Source: Rotaria macrura
Taxonomy: Eukaryota > Rotifera > Eurotatoria > Philodinida > Philodinidae
Reading direction: 5' to 3'
DNA: 64,000 bases
Assembly: GCA_900239685.1 (NCBI GenBank)
Contig: OENT01000228.1
Location: forward strand, 62,001-126,000
The notes under the pieces were generated by a model. It was not told the DNA's origin and did no database searches. It worked only from the letters and a program-made list of their open reading frames with translations. The position numbers were made by a program, and so were the translations under genes. Positions 47,696 to 62,400 of the stretch are shown here, in pieces (the stretch's first letter is position 1; each line of letters opens with the position of its first letter).

Positions 47696-50190
47696 ACAGT
47701 GCGCATACAAAGATTTTTGCGAAGCAGGTTATAGAAGCGATCATATTATTGATTCAAACGTCGTTTTTGAAATTCAATCGATAGAATTGTCTAATAGTTC
47801 TAGTCTATTTTAGGCTAACATATAATCGAACTGTAAACAACTCAACCTGCTCGCGAAATAGCTTCAGTTTTCAAAATAGGAACATAAAATTGGTTTTAAA
47901 GAGACAACATGATTTCACAAAGCATATGTAAAGAAGATTGGAGAAAAATAATGTCGACTTCCAAACACGTTTTTGGGAACAAAAAAATCCGAGTATATAG
48001 ATAGATAGTTTTTCGAAATTCGGGAGTTCAATATTTTTCGTCTTTCGAGGATTACTTGTAATCAATGCATGCAATTAATAAAGCTTGACAATATAGCGGA
48101 AATAGATGTATAGTGACCAAAAGAAGGCGAACTGAAGAATTTTGATAATTCATCTACAGATTTCAATTTTTCGATCTCTGAAAAATTCGGCAAGTTTTAC
48201 AACGAATAATTACTTTCAAATAACAATATTGTAGCGATCGAAATCGTAGTAAGAAAATAATAATGCTTGCCCCCATCAATAATCTCAATTTCTAATGCAT
48301 TTCCTAATTCTCTAAACAACAATCATATTTCAATATTGATAAGTTACCAAATTTAGTTGATGGGTTGGCATTCTGAATTCGAGTTTTATCTTTTTGCAAA
48401 TTTTTATATGTATGGCTACCTAATTGGCAATTACATGAGAGAAGTTTTAATCTGAAGTCCATTTTTCTCAGACCCCTATTGGTAAACCAGGAAACATTAG
48501 AAATCAAGTTTTCCTAAAATAGAGCTCAGATTGAAAGTCTCCACTTTGAATTACCTTTAGGAAGGCATATTTCGAAAAATTCGATTCTCATTGGGTGTTG
48601 GTTCACATAAGAGGCGCCAAACTAACCGCTGAATTCCTGTTTTTCTATAATCATCCCTTCTGGATTGAGAATAAAAACAGAAAAAAAATGAAACTATGCA
48701 GAACTATTTTCAGACTTCACCGTTTTAATTCTTAAACACAACGGTGCCAATAAATTAATTTTTACACAACATTTTTAACAAACACAACACCTTCACTTAT
48801 AATAACCCTTCATACTTAAAAAATCAGTTTCCTACAAAACCAATACAACTTTGGAAACACATTCGCGAAACGTTTTAGATTCACGAGAAGGGGCCCGAAG
48901 CACTGGAAATCAAAAGGCTATCGCAATTAATGATTGCAACTCACTTAAAGTACTGTAGAATACATTTTCTTGATATCGAGAACCTAACGGTATTTTCGAA
49001 AACCAGTTTGGTATTGGCAGAAACTGATTTTTCCGACAAACCTAAGTTGGTCTCTGAAACGGTACAGGAAACTAATTTTCTGGTTTCCAAAGTCCTATGA
49101 AAGATTACACAGTATATTAGACATTGAATGAGTGGCTTTTTATATTTTATAATAAAATTGTGATCATATGCGGAACATTTTGACGACAGCGCGTGAGGTA
49201 TTCAAAATTTTAGTTTTGATCTTTATTTTCGATCAGTGTCACAGATTATTAGTTCGCTAAAAGTTGCTGGTATTTTCCCTGTAATGTACTTTACTAGATA
49301 TTGTTATTTGCACGTGTCACTTTCCATCGAAATTCCCAATCATTCTATTATTCAGTGGTAATCTTTTCTTACCTTTATACTCTCTAACCATTCTGATTGT
49401 GCAATATATGATGAGAATAATAATAAAAAGTATCTGTATTGACATCAATTCTTTTTCCATGCAAAGTTACATTAAAAGGAAATGAAACCATTGTTTCAAT
49501 AGTACCTTTAAGCATAGTTACAATTTCTCACAACTGATTTTCTCTTTTCCTTCTATTAAGATAGCGGAATAATCCAGGGAAAAGGGATTCGCGTTTCAAT
49601 ACTTCAGAAAAACCTAAGCATTTCTTTACTTTCTTTATAGATCAAAGTGCCTGAGATCGTCTACGTAAGTTTTATTCCTATATGTATGATTACGAATATT
49701 TTCTTATGCTTGCTTTTATATATGGTAATCATCTACGGATAGAAAGGCAACATGAATACCGTAGTGACTTTCAAAGAATGTGCCTGATTGTATCAAAATG
49801 TGCGTTGATAAGTAGAGGTCGGGGAAATTGTTGCATGCATTACAATTCAAAACATTCAAGAAATTCGAAATCGAATGCATTCTGGAGTGAACTATTTTGC
49901 AACTTGGAAACCTTTCATGAGTTTCCACAGTGAGTATCTTACCTGAGAGGTGTAGATGCCTTTGGGTGTCCCTTGATTCGGAAATCTTCTCTGGATTTTG
50001 TGGAATATGGTTGTTTTTAGAGAGAACATTTTTTTCAGAACTGTGAATAGTCAGTCTTCAATATGTTATCAATACATGGTGTTGTATTGATACTATAATT
50101 TGAACAAAATTCTTGCTTTTGTACAAAAATTGTATTCTTCTCAAATTAAGAACTCGAATCCTCTCAGTTTCTTTGTGATGAATTGTATTT
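47696..50190. other. gene-poor stretch
   Basis: No supported gene. A weak inverted pair (TCAGTTTCCTAC near 48830, GTACAGGAAACTAATTTTC near 49065) hints at an old foldback. The 49682-49933 frame lacks any domain. The right end holds the antiporter's 3' UTR. Confidence 0.4.
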
Positions 50191-53100
50191 TCAACTTGAC
50201 AAGGTATCCATACAAATGCGCCATTTTCCTTCGGATAATCTTTCCAAATGAACAGGAATCAATGATTTAGGAGATGCAGATGGCGACTCGAGGCGCAATT
50301 TTCGAACGGGTTTCAATATTCGATCATCGGTCGGATTCGTGTAAAGTCGGTGCCGTTTCAGTATTTCATTATGTTTCATCCTCTTCTTCATCCGGATGGG
50401 TTGTCTGTTTCGTGTAGTTCTTCGTCTTCCGTAAACTAAATAGAGAAGCGGCGATGTAGCAAATGTCATGATTACAGCAGCAGCGATGAAAATAGCAAAT
50501 ATGGCAGGTGAAAGAACGCCTAACTCGACGCCAATATTGAGCACAGCCAACTGAACTATTCCTCTTGTATTCATGAGAATGCCTACAGCCAATGCGAACG
50601 ACCATGTCTCGTTTTTTCGTGTCACTAGTTTTGTCATCAGAGTTACAGGTACTATTTTGCTAACAGATGCAATGAAAACGATAGCAACGAGTGTATACCA
50701 TGCTCGGCCAGTAGTTAATAGATTTAAGTGTGTCTTTAATCCTGAGTTCGTGAAGTAAAGTGGAAGGAAAAATTCGATAATAAACAATTCTATGCGAAGT
50801 GCTAGAAAATCATGTATAGTTCCTGTCTTTTGACGACGTGGAATAATGAGACCAGTAATGAATGCACCGAAAAATGCATGAATATTAATGACTTCAGTGG
50901 TGAGTGATGCAGCAACAAGAATGAGCAGACACACCACAATAAGATATATATTATATTCATCGTTCCGACGAAGGTAATAACCATGAAGAAGTGAGAGCAA
51001 TGGTCGAACGATCATAAACATAGTAAGAACGAATGCGCAAGCAAGTAGAAGAGTGTAGAAACCTTGAATAACTGGACCACCTTTACTAAATGCACTGGCC
51101 ACAGCAAGTACAATCCACACAGCAATATCTTCGATTGCTGCTATGCTTATAGTCAACACACCTGTGCACCATTTAATGGTGAAGAAGATAAAGTAATTAA
51201 GATTGATGATAAGATAACTGTACACGATTCAATTTTTCATCTTTTGCTAGCATCAACTATAGTAAGTTAGGATTTTTGCAATTTCGGATGTTCAAGAAGA
51301 AGGGACTCTCGTATGTTCACACGTCCAGCAATAGATGTTACATCTCGATCTAATTTCTTAGCGTGATAGCTAAGCTAATGTGATTTCCTCGATATTCAAT
51401 GCGATGCATCGAACATCAAAAATTTGAATTTAACCACTTTTCTCTTTGCATATTTTTCGACTTTAAAATCAACTTTAGATGAGTAAAAACTTCATTCATA
51501 CTCCAAATTAAAATGGCAAGTATGATCTACAAACAAATAATATAAAATACAATGTCTTTAAAATTTTATTTCGTACTGAATAAAAAAGTGGCTCCCATAC
51601 AACGGGAGCTGATTTTCTGATTGTTAATGGTTGACTTTGATTGCTTCCTATCTTTTCATCATTAAACGAAAAATCCAGGATGTCTTTGAATAGCCTGTTT
51701 TTTGTCATCACTAAGCAACATGGCAATCATGGTTTTGATAAGGATTAATGTCTACGAGGGGAAGTTCATTTTCTCGTAGCCAAGATTGTCCATAATTGCC
51801 ATTGATTGTCAATGATTGCCACTGATCGCTATCAGTTTCTTGACTGTCAGGTGATGGATTTTAGTTGTATCTGATACTAAGCTTAGTTTTCATAATTCAG
51901 CGCAATAAGAATCATGTGTAAACAGGGAAGTAGGGAAGTAGGGAACTGATTATCCTATTGCTAATGATTACTTTGATAGCATTCAGCTTATTTCCCCCCC
52001 CCCCCCTTACTCGCACATGTTGTGTTTCTTTTGGAGCAGCTTGTCCAAATGATTGTGAACGTTATATTTAATTTTTGCTAGACGCAAACTTACTTTCTCA
52101 TTCAATGTGTAATATTTATTGACCTGACTTTGCAACTGAGAAACACAAAAAAAATCAAGTTGCATTGAATTTTACTATCAATAATGCTTAGAGTTAAAAT
52201 GAACAATGAATCACAGCTGACAGAACCGGAAAAGTTTGATAGAACTGTGACGTTCATTCATGCCTCGTTAGAAACAATGAAGCTATCGTGAATTAGAAGT
52301 ACTTTGACCAATATGAACATTTAAATGAATCAAGTTCGAGACATTGTTCTCACAATCAAAGAACTCTGCTTATTTCTTAGCAAGTGAGGACTATTGTTGC
52401 CTGATTATTTATTCGATTCTTCTTTGAATACGAACTAACATGCAATGCTTTCATTGCTTTCAAAACGGCAAGACATTATTTGTTAATTTATTTATCACGA
52501 ATGACAAATGTGACATATTTTGATAGAACTATCCAATCCTGTTTGCTTTTCTCTTCAAGTCCTCCGATTATCTAAATACCATAGTATTATTTGATAAATT
52601 AAATTATTTATATAATGAGACGTTCTGAAAATGTGAATTACATTAGAAACATTAGCAGTCTCGCAAGAAATAGAATACGGATTGAAGTAGTTTTTTAAAT
52701 TGTTTTCGAATATTAAAGTTGACATTGTTCTGCCTCACTCTATATGTTCTACCTGAGCATCTATTACTAGAGCGAAAAACAAATCTTATTCGATTTTTCG
52801 ATGTTCCAGCATTTATAATAATACTAAAGTAGTATTTCGTTTTACTCACCAAGTGTTGTTTTAATAAGATTCATACTTTGTAAAATAGAGGCCAACACTG
52901 GAAAAGCTGAGAAGCCGATCCCTGAACCTGTTAATATGCAGTAGAATGTTTTGTGTGTTGTTCACACACATAATTATACAAGTGCGTACTTTCTCACCAA
53001 CAAATAAAATAAATGAAGCCTTGTTAACACTAGGTGAAACCATCGAATAAAGCCACAGACTGGTAACACAGCCGATGCTTACTGGTATCAGGATGCTGAC

Positions 53101-53445
53101 CAAAGCCACCGGTACAGTACGCTGATATCCTTGTCGAATTTCGTTCGGGTCCAATTTCAGACCGAGATAGAACATGAAGAATATGAGACCCATCGAAGCA
53201 ACTAATTGAAAAGAAGCCAGTGTGTGAGTAGCGAAGACGAATGAACTGAAACCCGGTACAAAGCCTAATACACTTGGTCCTAGAATAATACCAGCCAAGA
53301 TTTGACCGATAACAGCTGGTTGATGAATGAATGATAGTAATTTAGTAAGTACTTTGCATAGAATGAGTGTAATGAAAACTTGTAGTAGAAATGCGGCAAG
53401 AGGATCATGCCGAGGGTCTTCAAACAAGGTAGTCACAATTGACAT
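50191..53445 (-). CDS. CPA2-type K+(Na+)/H+ antiporter, three exons
   Basis: Exons 52998-53445, 52850-52927 and 50191-51161 join in phase (introns of 70 and 1688 bases, GT-AG) to give 498 residues. The N-terminus has TM1-TM3 with QPAVIGQILAGIILGPSVLG and GLIFFMFYLGLKLD. The exon 2 block GIGFSAFPVLASIL is followed across the splice by SIAAIEDIAVW, holding the conserved Asp of the CPA2 ion-binding site. ASLTTEVINIHAFFGAFITG and NTRGIVQLAVLNIG follow, about 11-13 membrane segments in all. A basic cytoplasmic tail (RRRTTRNRQPIRMKKRMK) closes it. It should exchange cations for protons across a membrane. The sequence resembles fungal Kha1, plant CHX and bacterial Kef-type carriers, but is shorter than Kha1. 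Whether it was transferred needs a tree. The ATG at 53445 is the first in frame before TM1. Confidence 0.88.
51994..52006. repeat. poly-C run (13 C) in the antiporter intron
   Basis: An uninterrupted C13 tract, unusual in DNA this AT-rich; on the transcribed strand of the antiporter it is G13. Confidence 0.95.
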
Positions 53446-56400
53446 TGAACTCTATGCTGTTATTGATCATGAATGTGGTATGAAACATAAAATATGTGCT
53501 TCATTTTCTTCATCATTACTGTGAGCGAAGGTGAAAGAAAACTTTAGTGAAGGACGATGAAAGAAAAAAAAACGAATAATTATTATTATTTCTGATGTGT
53601 ATTTCATATGTTGAAGAATAGAGGAATGTAAACGTGAAGGTTGCTTGGAATGTGCGAGTATGGGTAAAGGTATTATGGTTTCTCTTTTACTTCTCTGTTC
53701 GTTTATTCCCTCAACTGAAGGGAGGGTCATAAGAAATAAAATGCGTTTGTGTGTTTGTTTGCAGCCACGTGTACGGTCACATATGCAAGTATACACGAGC
53801 AATTTTTCATAAAATTTGGCCAAATGTAATTGGGGTTACGGAATCTGAATCTCGCATTAGTCTGGAATTAAATCTTTGGGGTTTTCACGAGTTGCTGGTA
53901 TTGTAGAATATAATTGAATGTGACGATGATAATTGAAGCTTCGGATTGAGACGGCTTATTTTATGCTGATGGTATGTATTGCAACTCAGAGTCTTGGTGC
54001 GACATAAGAAACTGCTAATAATGATATTTTAATTTTGTTGACTTCCATCATGTTTAGTACATAGCATGTAATTAGAAGAACAAGTTATTGTTTCGAAATC
54101 TCAAAGTCCATGACATGAACATCCCTATCATTGTGCTCTCGGTACTTAGTTTTCACTTGTCAGAATTTCAGCTCTGCAGCATTGCCGTTATGACTTCTGA
54201 CGACTTAACACTAGTACTATCGGCTAGAGTCTCGTCTTTTATAATGATGAAGATCTTACTGTTATAGGTTCTAGTGCCAAATAGGGAGTAACTAGCTAGT
54301 GTTTGGATGCATTCAAATAATGGAGTGACCAGTTGTGAGTAGCGCCTTGGAGAAACGCCGACAAACAACTAGCTGTTGCTGTTGCACGTTCGTCGGAAAT
54401 TCACTTCAGACAAGATCTATATGAAAACCAAATATTTCTTGAGAATACGGCGCTGAAATTTCTTTAAAAGGAATTTGAATAAAACTTTGATTGACTGGCT
54501 AAGTGGTGAAATTAAAGACATAATGCTTAGTTCACAAAAAACTTTGCTGTGTCATCTGCGATGGAAAATTTTGATGTAATAAATCTAATGATTTTTCAAA
54601 CTAGGCGATTTCTCAAATATGACCAGCTTCAACAAGTGTCAGAATTGGCAACTAAACAAACTTATTCGACGATTCATTACAGTAAGACTCTTACTCAAGT
54701 AGCGTATTCAGACTAGAGGTCTGATTAAATATGATTTTATTTAATCTAGAAGCTCACTGAATTCGTACTTTTGTAGCGAACTTTAGCAAATATCATAGTC
54801 AATGTGTATGTTTGTAGTTACATGGATTTTCATTAGAGTTTTTTAAAGGATTTTCGTGTGTTTCTGTGTTAGTGTTGTAGGCGTGCTCTCATTGTAGATT
54901 GTCTTTATAAAATGAATATAATTAGTCTCTTTTTCTAGAAACATGTGAATACTGTTGCCTTAGTATTGTTTATTTAGATTTCTGTTTGATATTATATTGT
55001 GTGGACATGATTTCAATTGATAAATTCATCACAAAAAGTACCAAATAAATCTGTATGCCATCATGAAAAACGACGTTGATTCGAGTATCACTATCCGGAC
55101 TCACGCTTACCCTTTCTCAAATATTGAATACTAGCTTTTAGAGAATTGAAAAACATGTCAGACCGAAAATACTTATACTCAGATGAGGGTAAAATGAGTT
55201 TCAAGGGCGAACGTTACTCGTATTATACATATTGGAATAGTTGTGCACGGCCCCTAATTTCGACATCACTGCTACATGCATCTCTATTGAATATAGAAAA
55301 AAACTGTGTCCTATACATAGCTGTTAGAAGACTTCACTCATTTGTACCCAGGAGAATCATTCCAATAATCAAACCTGACAGGAATCCGATCGAACTGTAT
55401 AGGGCTTTTATAAAATCGATAAAATTCTATCGGAATTCAATTATAGTGACTTTCTGATCCCTAGTATTGGATATTATCACATTGTACTGTAGAAATTTGA
55501 CTGAATCTCACGCAAACTATTTTGACTCGTCACCAGTAATCCCACCATAATTACTAATTAGTATCCAATTAATAAAATACGACGTCATCTGTTGTATCTC
55601 TTTGTATGTTCGTCTCCTGGAATTCAATCGGACTTTGTCGGTTGATCGAATCTGACAAGATCTGGTATCAGATTCATCGACCTGGATATATATATGATCG
55701 TAAGTGAAATAGAAAGAAAAGAAAACTAAGTTCTATTTCATATGGGAAGGAATTCATAGGTAGTGTAAGCATAAAGAACCGACTACGAAATCGAAGAACC
55801 GTAGTTTAGATAATCTACATTATAAACTCTACTTGTCATTGTGGATATAATTTATCCGTAACAATGTAAACCACTGACAACAATTTGCATGTTATACCAT
55901 AGCCCCTTTCTAATCAATTATTTTTTCGGCTAGTTATAGTTAGATCTCATGATACGATAGCAATACACTTGTATAAATTTCGTGAAAAATGTTTGCTTTC
56001 AAAACTGTTTCACGCTAGTTATACCGATGTCTGTTACCGCTAGATCTACGAATAATTTTCAAACCACATGAAGTTTTATACTGTACTATTAAAACGTGTT
56101 TAGAGAATTGACACACACCGTAGTGTACGTTTTTGCTAAAAACTGTCTGTCGGAAAGAATAAACAGGTATGAAAATCAATTCAAATCGCAATTTTGAAAG
56201 ATATATCCTCGTCAAAATCGATCAATTGTTTTGACAGCAATATAAATTACACCAAGGTAGTAAAAATTATCATGCTTACTTCACTAGGTTTTAAATAACT
56301 AGAACTATCTAAAAGTATATCAATCTATAATTTCCTTTCAAGGATTTTCTTCCGTTAGAAGACTAAAGTTTACATGTCAAGGCGATGGCATGTAGAACTA

Positions 56401-59015
56401 TAAGGAGCGTCGAAAACAATCTTAGTAGTTTAACCTCTGTCTTCTTATAGTGAAGAAGTTGATCCGTGTGTTAAATTATCTATATCGTCATTAAACTCAG
56501 CTATGTTTCTTTGATAAGTTGTAATTATATTGCTGCATCTATAGATTTTTTCCTTTCTCCTTTTTGTAAAAAGTTACTTTAATGTAACAAGATCGAATAC
56601 AATTCCAAGTCGAAACTTAACCAAAAGTGGAAGAAATAAACGAAAAAAATAATTCCGTTCGTCCAAGAAAATACTTATAAAAACAGTAAATGTCAAATAT
56701 TAATTTACTACCATATAGTAAAAACACATTTATAAACTTTTTCTTCTGTAATTCTATTGACTATAAAATGATAGAGTAGCACGAAGATGTTATTATGATA
56801 TGAACGTCTACTATTTTCATACATGTCATGATTTAGACCTACTGCTACATTTTTTTAAAATAATTTTAACCATATAATTTATTATTAGTATATTCCATAA
56901 TCTTTGCTACATGTTCATCATAACATGGAAAAATTAATGATAAGATATATTGAAATAAATCTTTATCTTTTATTAAATCAAGTGATTTATCTTTGTTTGG
57001 TATGTTGACGTAGGAGTGTGAACCAAGAGAAAATGCATGCGAATCTCCAAATTAAGTTCTACTATCAATAAATGAATATCATATCTTGAATCATTTTATC
57101 TTGCTTTTTTTAATTTAATTCATTCAACTAATGAACATATTCAGGAACAAGTGATAAATTAGCAGAAATATATCCTAAAAAAACAAATTTACGATACTAG
57201 ATCACGACCGAAGTAGAAAGTAATCATCATTAAATTTAGAGAATTCCTTGAGCAATCAGCCAAGCATACAACGTGATTTAAACTTCTTCGATTCAAACTG
57301 AATTTCCTGTTTCTAACTCTACATTGATAATTGGAGTATGACCTAAAACATTGACTAAAAGACTATACTATCACTGAAATCTATCCCTTGCGCTAAGTTG
57401 TAAGTCTGAATTTGAAAATCAATATTTCCGGGCCTCCTGGAGAAAATGACGAGATTCAGTATAAAGTTTGATTTTCCTGCAATAGTAAATTATGACCGAG
57501 CATTCTTTTTAAAAGTTATTCATAGTTCATTTATGCTAGCGAACAATTGAACTGTGTTACTGTGAGCTTAAGCAATACATTCTTCAATACAGGTTCGTTT
57601 AAACCTTTGCTCAGGATTTATAGAAAACAATCTCAACATAATATGCACTCTTTGTCACGCCCAATAGCTCACTGCTACATGAAAGTAGATATATATATAG
57701 TAAGAACAGCTGAAACGGCATGAACTTATTTTCCTATGATAATATGGTCATAGGAAAAATTTTATTCACTTCAATCTTTTAGAAATCCTATGTTGAGGTT
57801 GTTTTTGCCTGTTCAAGTTACGAAAAAAAAACAATAATTCCTGATAGATTCTAAAAATCTCGTAATACATAAAGAGAATACTGATTTTCTCATGAAAATG
57901 TAACGAGTTCAATATCGAGATACTATATTATAGAGTCAACACAAAAAACAATTTTGAATGAATTTTCGAGAAAAAAATCGTTGAATATTAATTTATGTAG
58001 AATACGATTTTGATTGTGAAGAAGATAACACTTCATTTGATCATGTTTGAATATGATGATCTGACAAAAGAGACTGTAAATAGGATTTTTATGAAAATCA
58101 ACTCCAATTAGTTTACATTTTGTTCTTCTAATATTTTTCAATAAGATGATTTATATCTCTCATATTCTCGTATAATAACCAATAATTTGATCTTTATGAT
58201 GGTGTTTTTTTGTAGATGCGCATTTTTTTTGCACAAAAAATGCATGTAATAATTCTCTTCGTGAAATTTGAATATGCTTACTAATGTTCTATGTTTATTT
58301 CGTCATGCACTTATCGGAATACAAAATAACAAATTAGAATGCGATTGAGTAAAGAGGTAATAGAGTATTGCAAATGCTTTATACTCTTCAACGACAATGA
58401 TATTCAATGAATAATTTTGACTATGTTCATTTTCAATGTGGTTTCTATTATAGCATAAATACATATCTTGTGCAAGATTTGAATTGAAAAAGAGAAGAAA
58501 AAGAATTTTTATTAAAACTAATATAATTGATTTATTCTCGAGATGTTTTTCCTATGTAAATTCAAATCACTAGAAGACATTTGTAGTTCAATGACCATCT
58601 TCAAAGATCTATTGACGGACATGAACAATGATATTGTTGACAAGATAAAAAATTCATATTATTAATCGAATCAAAATAAATCATAATATGTTGACAACTT
58701 TCTTTTCTTTTGTTAATAAAATAATTGTCTACAAACACCAGTCAGTGGCACTTATCACTTTGAACTAGCTATCAAAAATATCCTTCGTTCTATAAATCAC
58801 GATTTATTACATACAAAAGTCCTTTTGTATGCATGCATTGAATGTTTCATCGAGTTAATTTAATTAGAAGTTTATGATAGAAAAAAAAGCATAATATAGG
58901 AATTACGAGAGACAGAGAGAGGAAGGCAGAGACACGGAACGAGAAGCAGAAAAAAATCTAATAGAGAACCATATATGTTACTGGATTATTGTGAAAGCAC
59001 GAGCACATCATAAAA
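53446..59015. other. long gene-poor stretch
   Basis: I could not support a gene across about 5.5 kb. The frames at 53467-53823 (-) and 55146-55457 (+) are the longest; neither has domains or splice support. The antiporter promoter is presumably at the left end. Confidence 0.4.
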
Positions 59016-59022
59016 ATCAGAA

Positions 59023-59030
59023 TATTTATA
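59023..59030 (+). promoter_or_regulatory. candidate TATA box of the neuropeptide gene
   Basis: TATTTATAAG lies about 30 bases upstream of the start of the open frame and 36 bases before the chosen ATG. With transcription starting some 25-30 bases downstream, the leader would be very short, so a different start or a missing exon is possible. Confidence 0.3.
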
Positions 59031-59058
59031 AGCAGAAGTGTTTCCTTTGAAACTTTTC

Positions 59059-59424
59059 ATGTATTATCAAATGTACTTTCATCCAATTATCATTTTTGCT
59101 CTTCTCAATCTTTATTGTTATTCATCACCTATTCCATATGTGAATCACAATAAAAAAGAACAAATATCACCTTCATATTCATCATCAATAGATTTAAATG
59201 AACAAGATACACTTCAACCAATACCTTTGAATCACAATAATCGAGCCGAGTATTATAATCTATTATGTACAATGTATGACGATTGCATTGATAAATATCA
59301 AACGAGTTTAATCTACACAAACATAAAACCAAAACGTCTTATGTCGAATTTATTTCATGGTATTCCAAAATTTGGTAAACGTGCATTCTCATCGGCATTT
59401 TCCGGTATATCAAGATTTGGTTAA
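59059..59424 (+). CDS. neuropeptide precursor with two amidated ...G-I-x-[KR]-F-amide peptides
   Basis: A single-exon frame of 121 residues from ATG 59059; ATG 59071 would also give a signal peptide. The signal sequence is MYFHPIIIFALLNLYCYSS. A spacer with one Cys pair (LCTMYDDC) precedes the active part. The dibasic KR at the end of KPKR leads to LMSNLFHGIPKFG, then KR, then AFSSAFSGISRFG and the stop. Both peptides are 13 residues ending in Gly, the amide donor, and share F6, G8, I9, a basic residue at 11 and F12. Processing by prohormone convertase, carboxypeptidase and the amidating enzymes would give two 12-residue amides. They resemble RF/KF-amides in their ends, but I cannot assign them to FMRFamide, luqin or another named family. 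The receptor is presumably a GPCR. Confidence 0.8.
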   Translation: MYYQMYFHPIIIFALLNLYCYSSPIPYVNHNKKEQISPSYSSSIDLNEQDTLQPIPLNHNNRAEYYNLLCTMYDDCIDKYQTSLIYTNIKPKRLMSNLFHGIPKFGKRAFSSAFSGISRFG

Positions 59425-62400
59425 ATTAACTATCATGAGTTTTTTGATTATGAAATAAGAAATATTGAAAATGTTAAAACAAATATAGAGAATCTTTCTT
59501 TCATACATATGTATAATCGTTGTGTCATTATGAATTTGTTTTTTACAAGAGAAAAAAAAATGTTCATCAGCATAATCGATGAAATACCGATTTTTAATAT
59601 AGAACTCATATTTATGCCCATCATACATACGAATATATTTATTTATTCGAGATATGTTTTTCATAAAAAAAACCAGACATCAAACTGTTGCATGTTTGTT
59701 TTCGGAGAAGCATCCCTTAATAACGGAAACTATTTTAGCCTGCCATACAGGAAATTAATATGTAGATTTGCTTCTGATAATGAAGAATAGTAATCAGTGT
59801 AGATGATGAATCTTTTCCTCGACGAAGTTTTTGCTTGATGATGAACTTTCGATGATACTGACGAGGCCTAGTCAATTCAATAAATAGGTAAATTGGATTT
59901 TTAAATGTAATAATGGTTTCGAAAACGAGAGCAATTACATCAGAAGGAACAAACTATAAGAGCTGTATCTAAAAATGTTCGATACTACATTGTATAGTCT
60001 AGATGAAAGAAGATCCATAAAAAAAACACTGCCTGTGAATGTGTAATAAGGCATTTATTCATTAATGTGTATAACTTGTAGGTAGAGTTAAAGTACGACT
60101 CAAGTTTTGTTTTTCTATGAATTGTAAATTAGAGAATGAAATAATACGCAAGAATATGTCGATTTTTAGTTTGATGTAATGCTTTTCGGCGAGAAAAATC
60201 CACATGTCTTGTGGATGAACCCTCTATAACGGATAAAATAAAGTACATTCTTTACAATTGACAAATATTCAATATTGTCGTTTTCTTTAAATTTCAAAAC
60301 TGACCGTTTCAAGTTCATCGATAGAAGAAACAGGAATCTAGATAATTTTCATGCAATATCATTAGATTGAAAATAGAGACAGCGGAATAAATTTAATCTA
60401 GGAAAGGCTCAAAACTTTTCTCCGAGACAATGCTGAGAGGGAAGCTAAAAAACAGAACAAATTTCAAGTGTTGTAATCCTCACTCTATTGAAAAACATGT
60501 ATCTCGGCTTGATTATTTCAGTACTTGTAAAATAATGAAAATACTTATTGTAATGTTAGATTTTTGAGATAAATGTCGCGTACGTCCATAAAAATTTTAA
60601 ATCTAGTAGTCTAATGCAATTCACGTTTTGATTGATATTTTAGATTCTGATCAAGATCACGAAGAAAAACTTCAAGCGGCATTGACAATCTCGATCATGT
60701 AGTACACTAATCTTAAGTTAATAGAAAATACAATTCACGAACGACAAAAAATTACTTTTCTCCTTTTGTTTTTGAAATTAAATCAGAGTAGATACTGTTC
60801 TAGTCTACTTTATTTGAGTTTTCTTTCTAAATATGAGGAGCAATGAAATCGTTTAAACGTCTTGTCAAATAAAAGCCTACTAATGTACTATATTTGATGG
60901 AGAATAGTTTTCCCAGAAGATATTAAATTAAATATATGGATAGATAGTTTGAATTTTTCTCATTTTCTTCATAACAACATTAATTTCTAATGCAATATTC
61001 TGACAATGATCAGCTTCATATATCAGTTACAATTTGAAAATAGCAAATATACATATAAACAATTAAGTTATTTAATGATGTATTTGAACCTATTGCACTA
61101 ATTATATCTTTATTAGTAACTACTACATCCATATTTCTTTATTAAAACGGATATAATTTGTCACTGTGTAATGGAATCCTATATTTTATCAGCCGAAAGA
61201 TTTGTTGTCAGTTTATTATTTCAAAACCGTGTATAAACGACCAAGATATATCGATCCCAGAGACCAATTAAATCTATTGACTCTTCTTCTCTATCAACGA
61301 GTGACTAACAGTAATTAATCGAGATTTTCGAAAAAGATACAATGGTACACATGTCTTATTTAATATCTGACAAAAGTACTCCGCAGAAAAACAAATGAAG
61401 ATCTTGTTCAAAGAATTCTCTTCAACAAATATAAACTTGGAACCGGATGTGCAAAAATTTTTCAAATATCCGTACCTCCCATTTCTTGATCGAGGGAAAG
61501 CTTAAATCTTCCCAGACCTATAAGAACTCCAAACGCCTCTGATTGCCAGCACGTGAAACGAAAGAGTCGAACTATTCTAGAAGCAACTTCTAAACGTACC
61601 GATTTTGTTTCTGTAGCAAAACATAAATGGCTTTCATATTACATCAACGTTTGAGTTTCTAAAGGCTTATAATTCGAAGGGAATAGTTGGAACATTTCAA
61701 GAGTTTTATTTATTGCTAATAAAATTCATTTTTAATACTATTCCGATTTTTCTCATCTCTTTATTAGATAGTTTTTAATCATTCATAATTCCTATACTGA
61801 AAATTATTGAGAAATTTCATTGTCCTATGAAAGTATTTAACCCAAACTCATCGAAAATAATGTTAGTTCTTAACATGCATTGATAATCTTTCACTATACA
61901 ACCATAGCTTATACGTATGTTCTTCTTTATAAATTCAGAGATGTGTCGTAAGTAAGCCGATTTAAAAAAAAGTGTGAATTGAGAAAAGTCAATTCTATTA
62001 TTAGCAGAAAGACATCAAATGAGAGTTGAGCATTTTTTAAATTCAACTTCTTTGTATTGATCTACTTTATTAAGTGGTGTGTACAAATGAATGATTGGAA
62101 CAAAAACCTTGATCCTCACTCAAAACCAATAGAGAAAATATAGAACGTAATCGCCACTCTTCCGAACGAAAAAGTTACAAAATAACAAATGCTCGTGTCT
62201 GCAGGAAATTTTCAACAACAATGTCAGAGAATGAATAAACTATGCGCATTAACTGAACCTTTGTGAAACTCACACATGTTCTCGAAGAAAATAGAAACTA
62301 TACATTTGAGGGTGAAGTTTTGTAGCTGCTCCATCCGCTTATCTTCTCTCAATTATAGACCATGGTAACTAGTTGTAGAGTTGTTCAGTATTCTTGCTTT

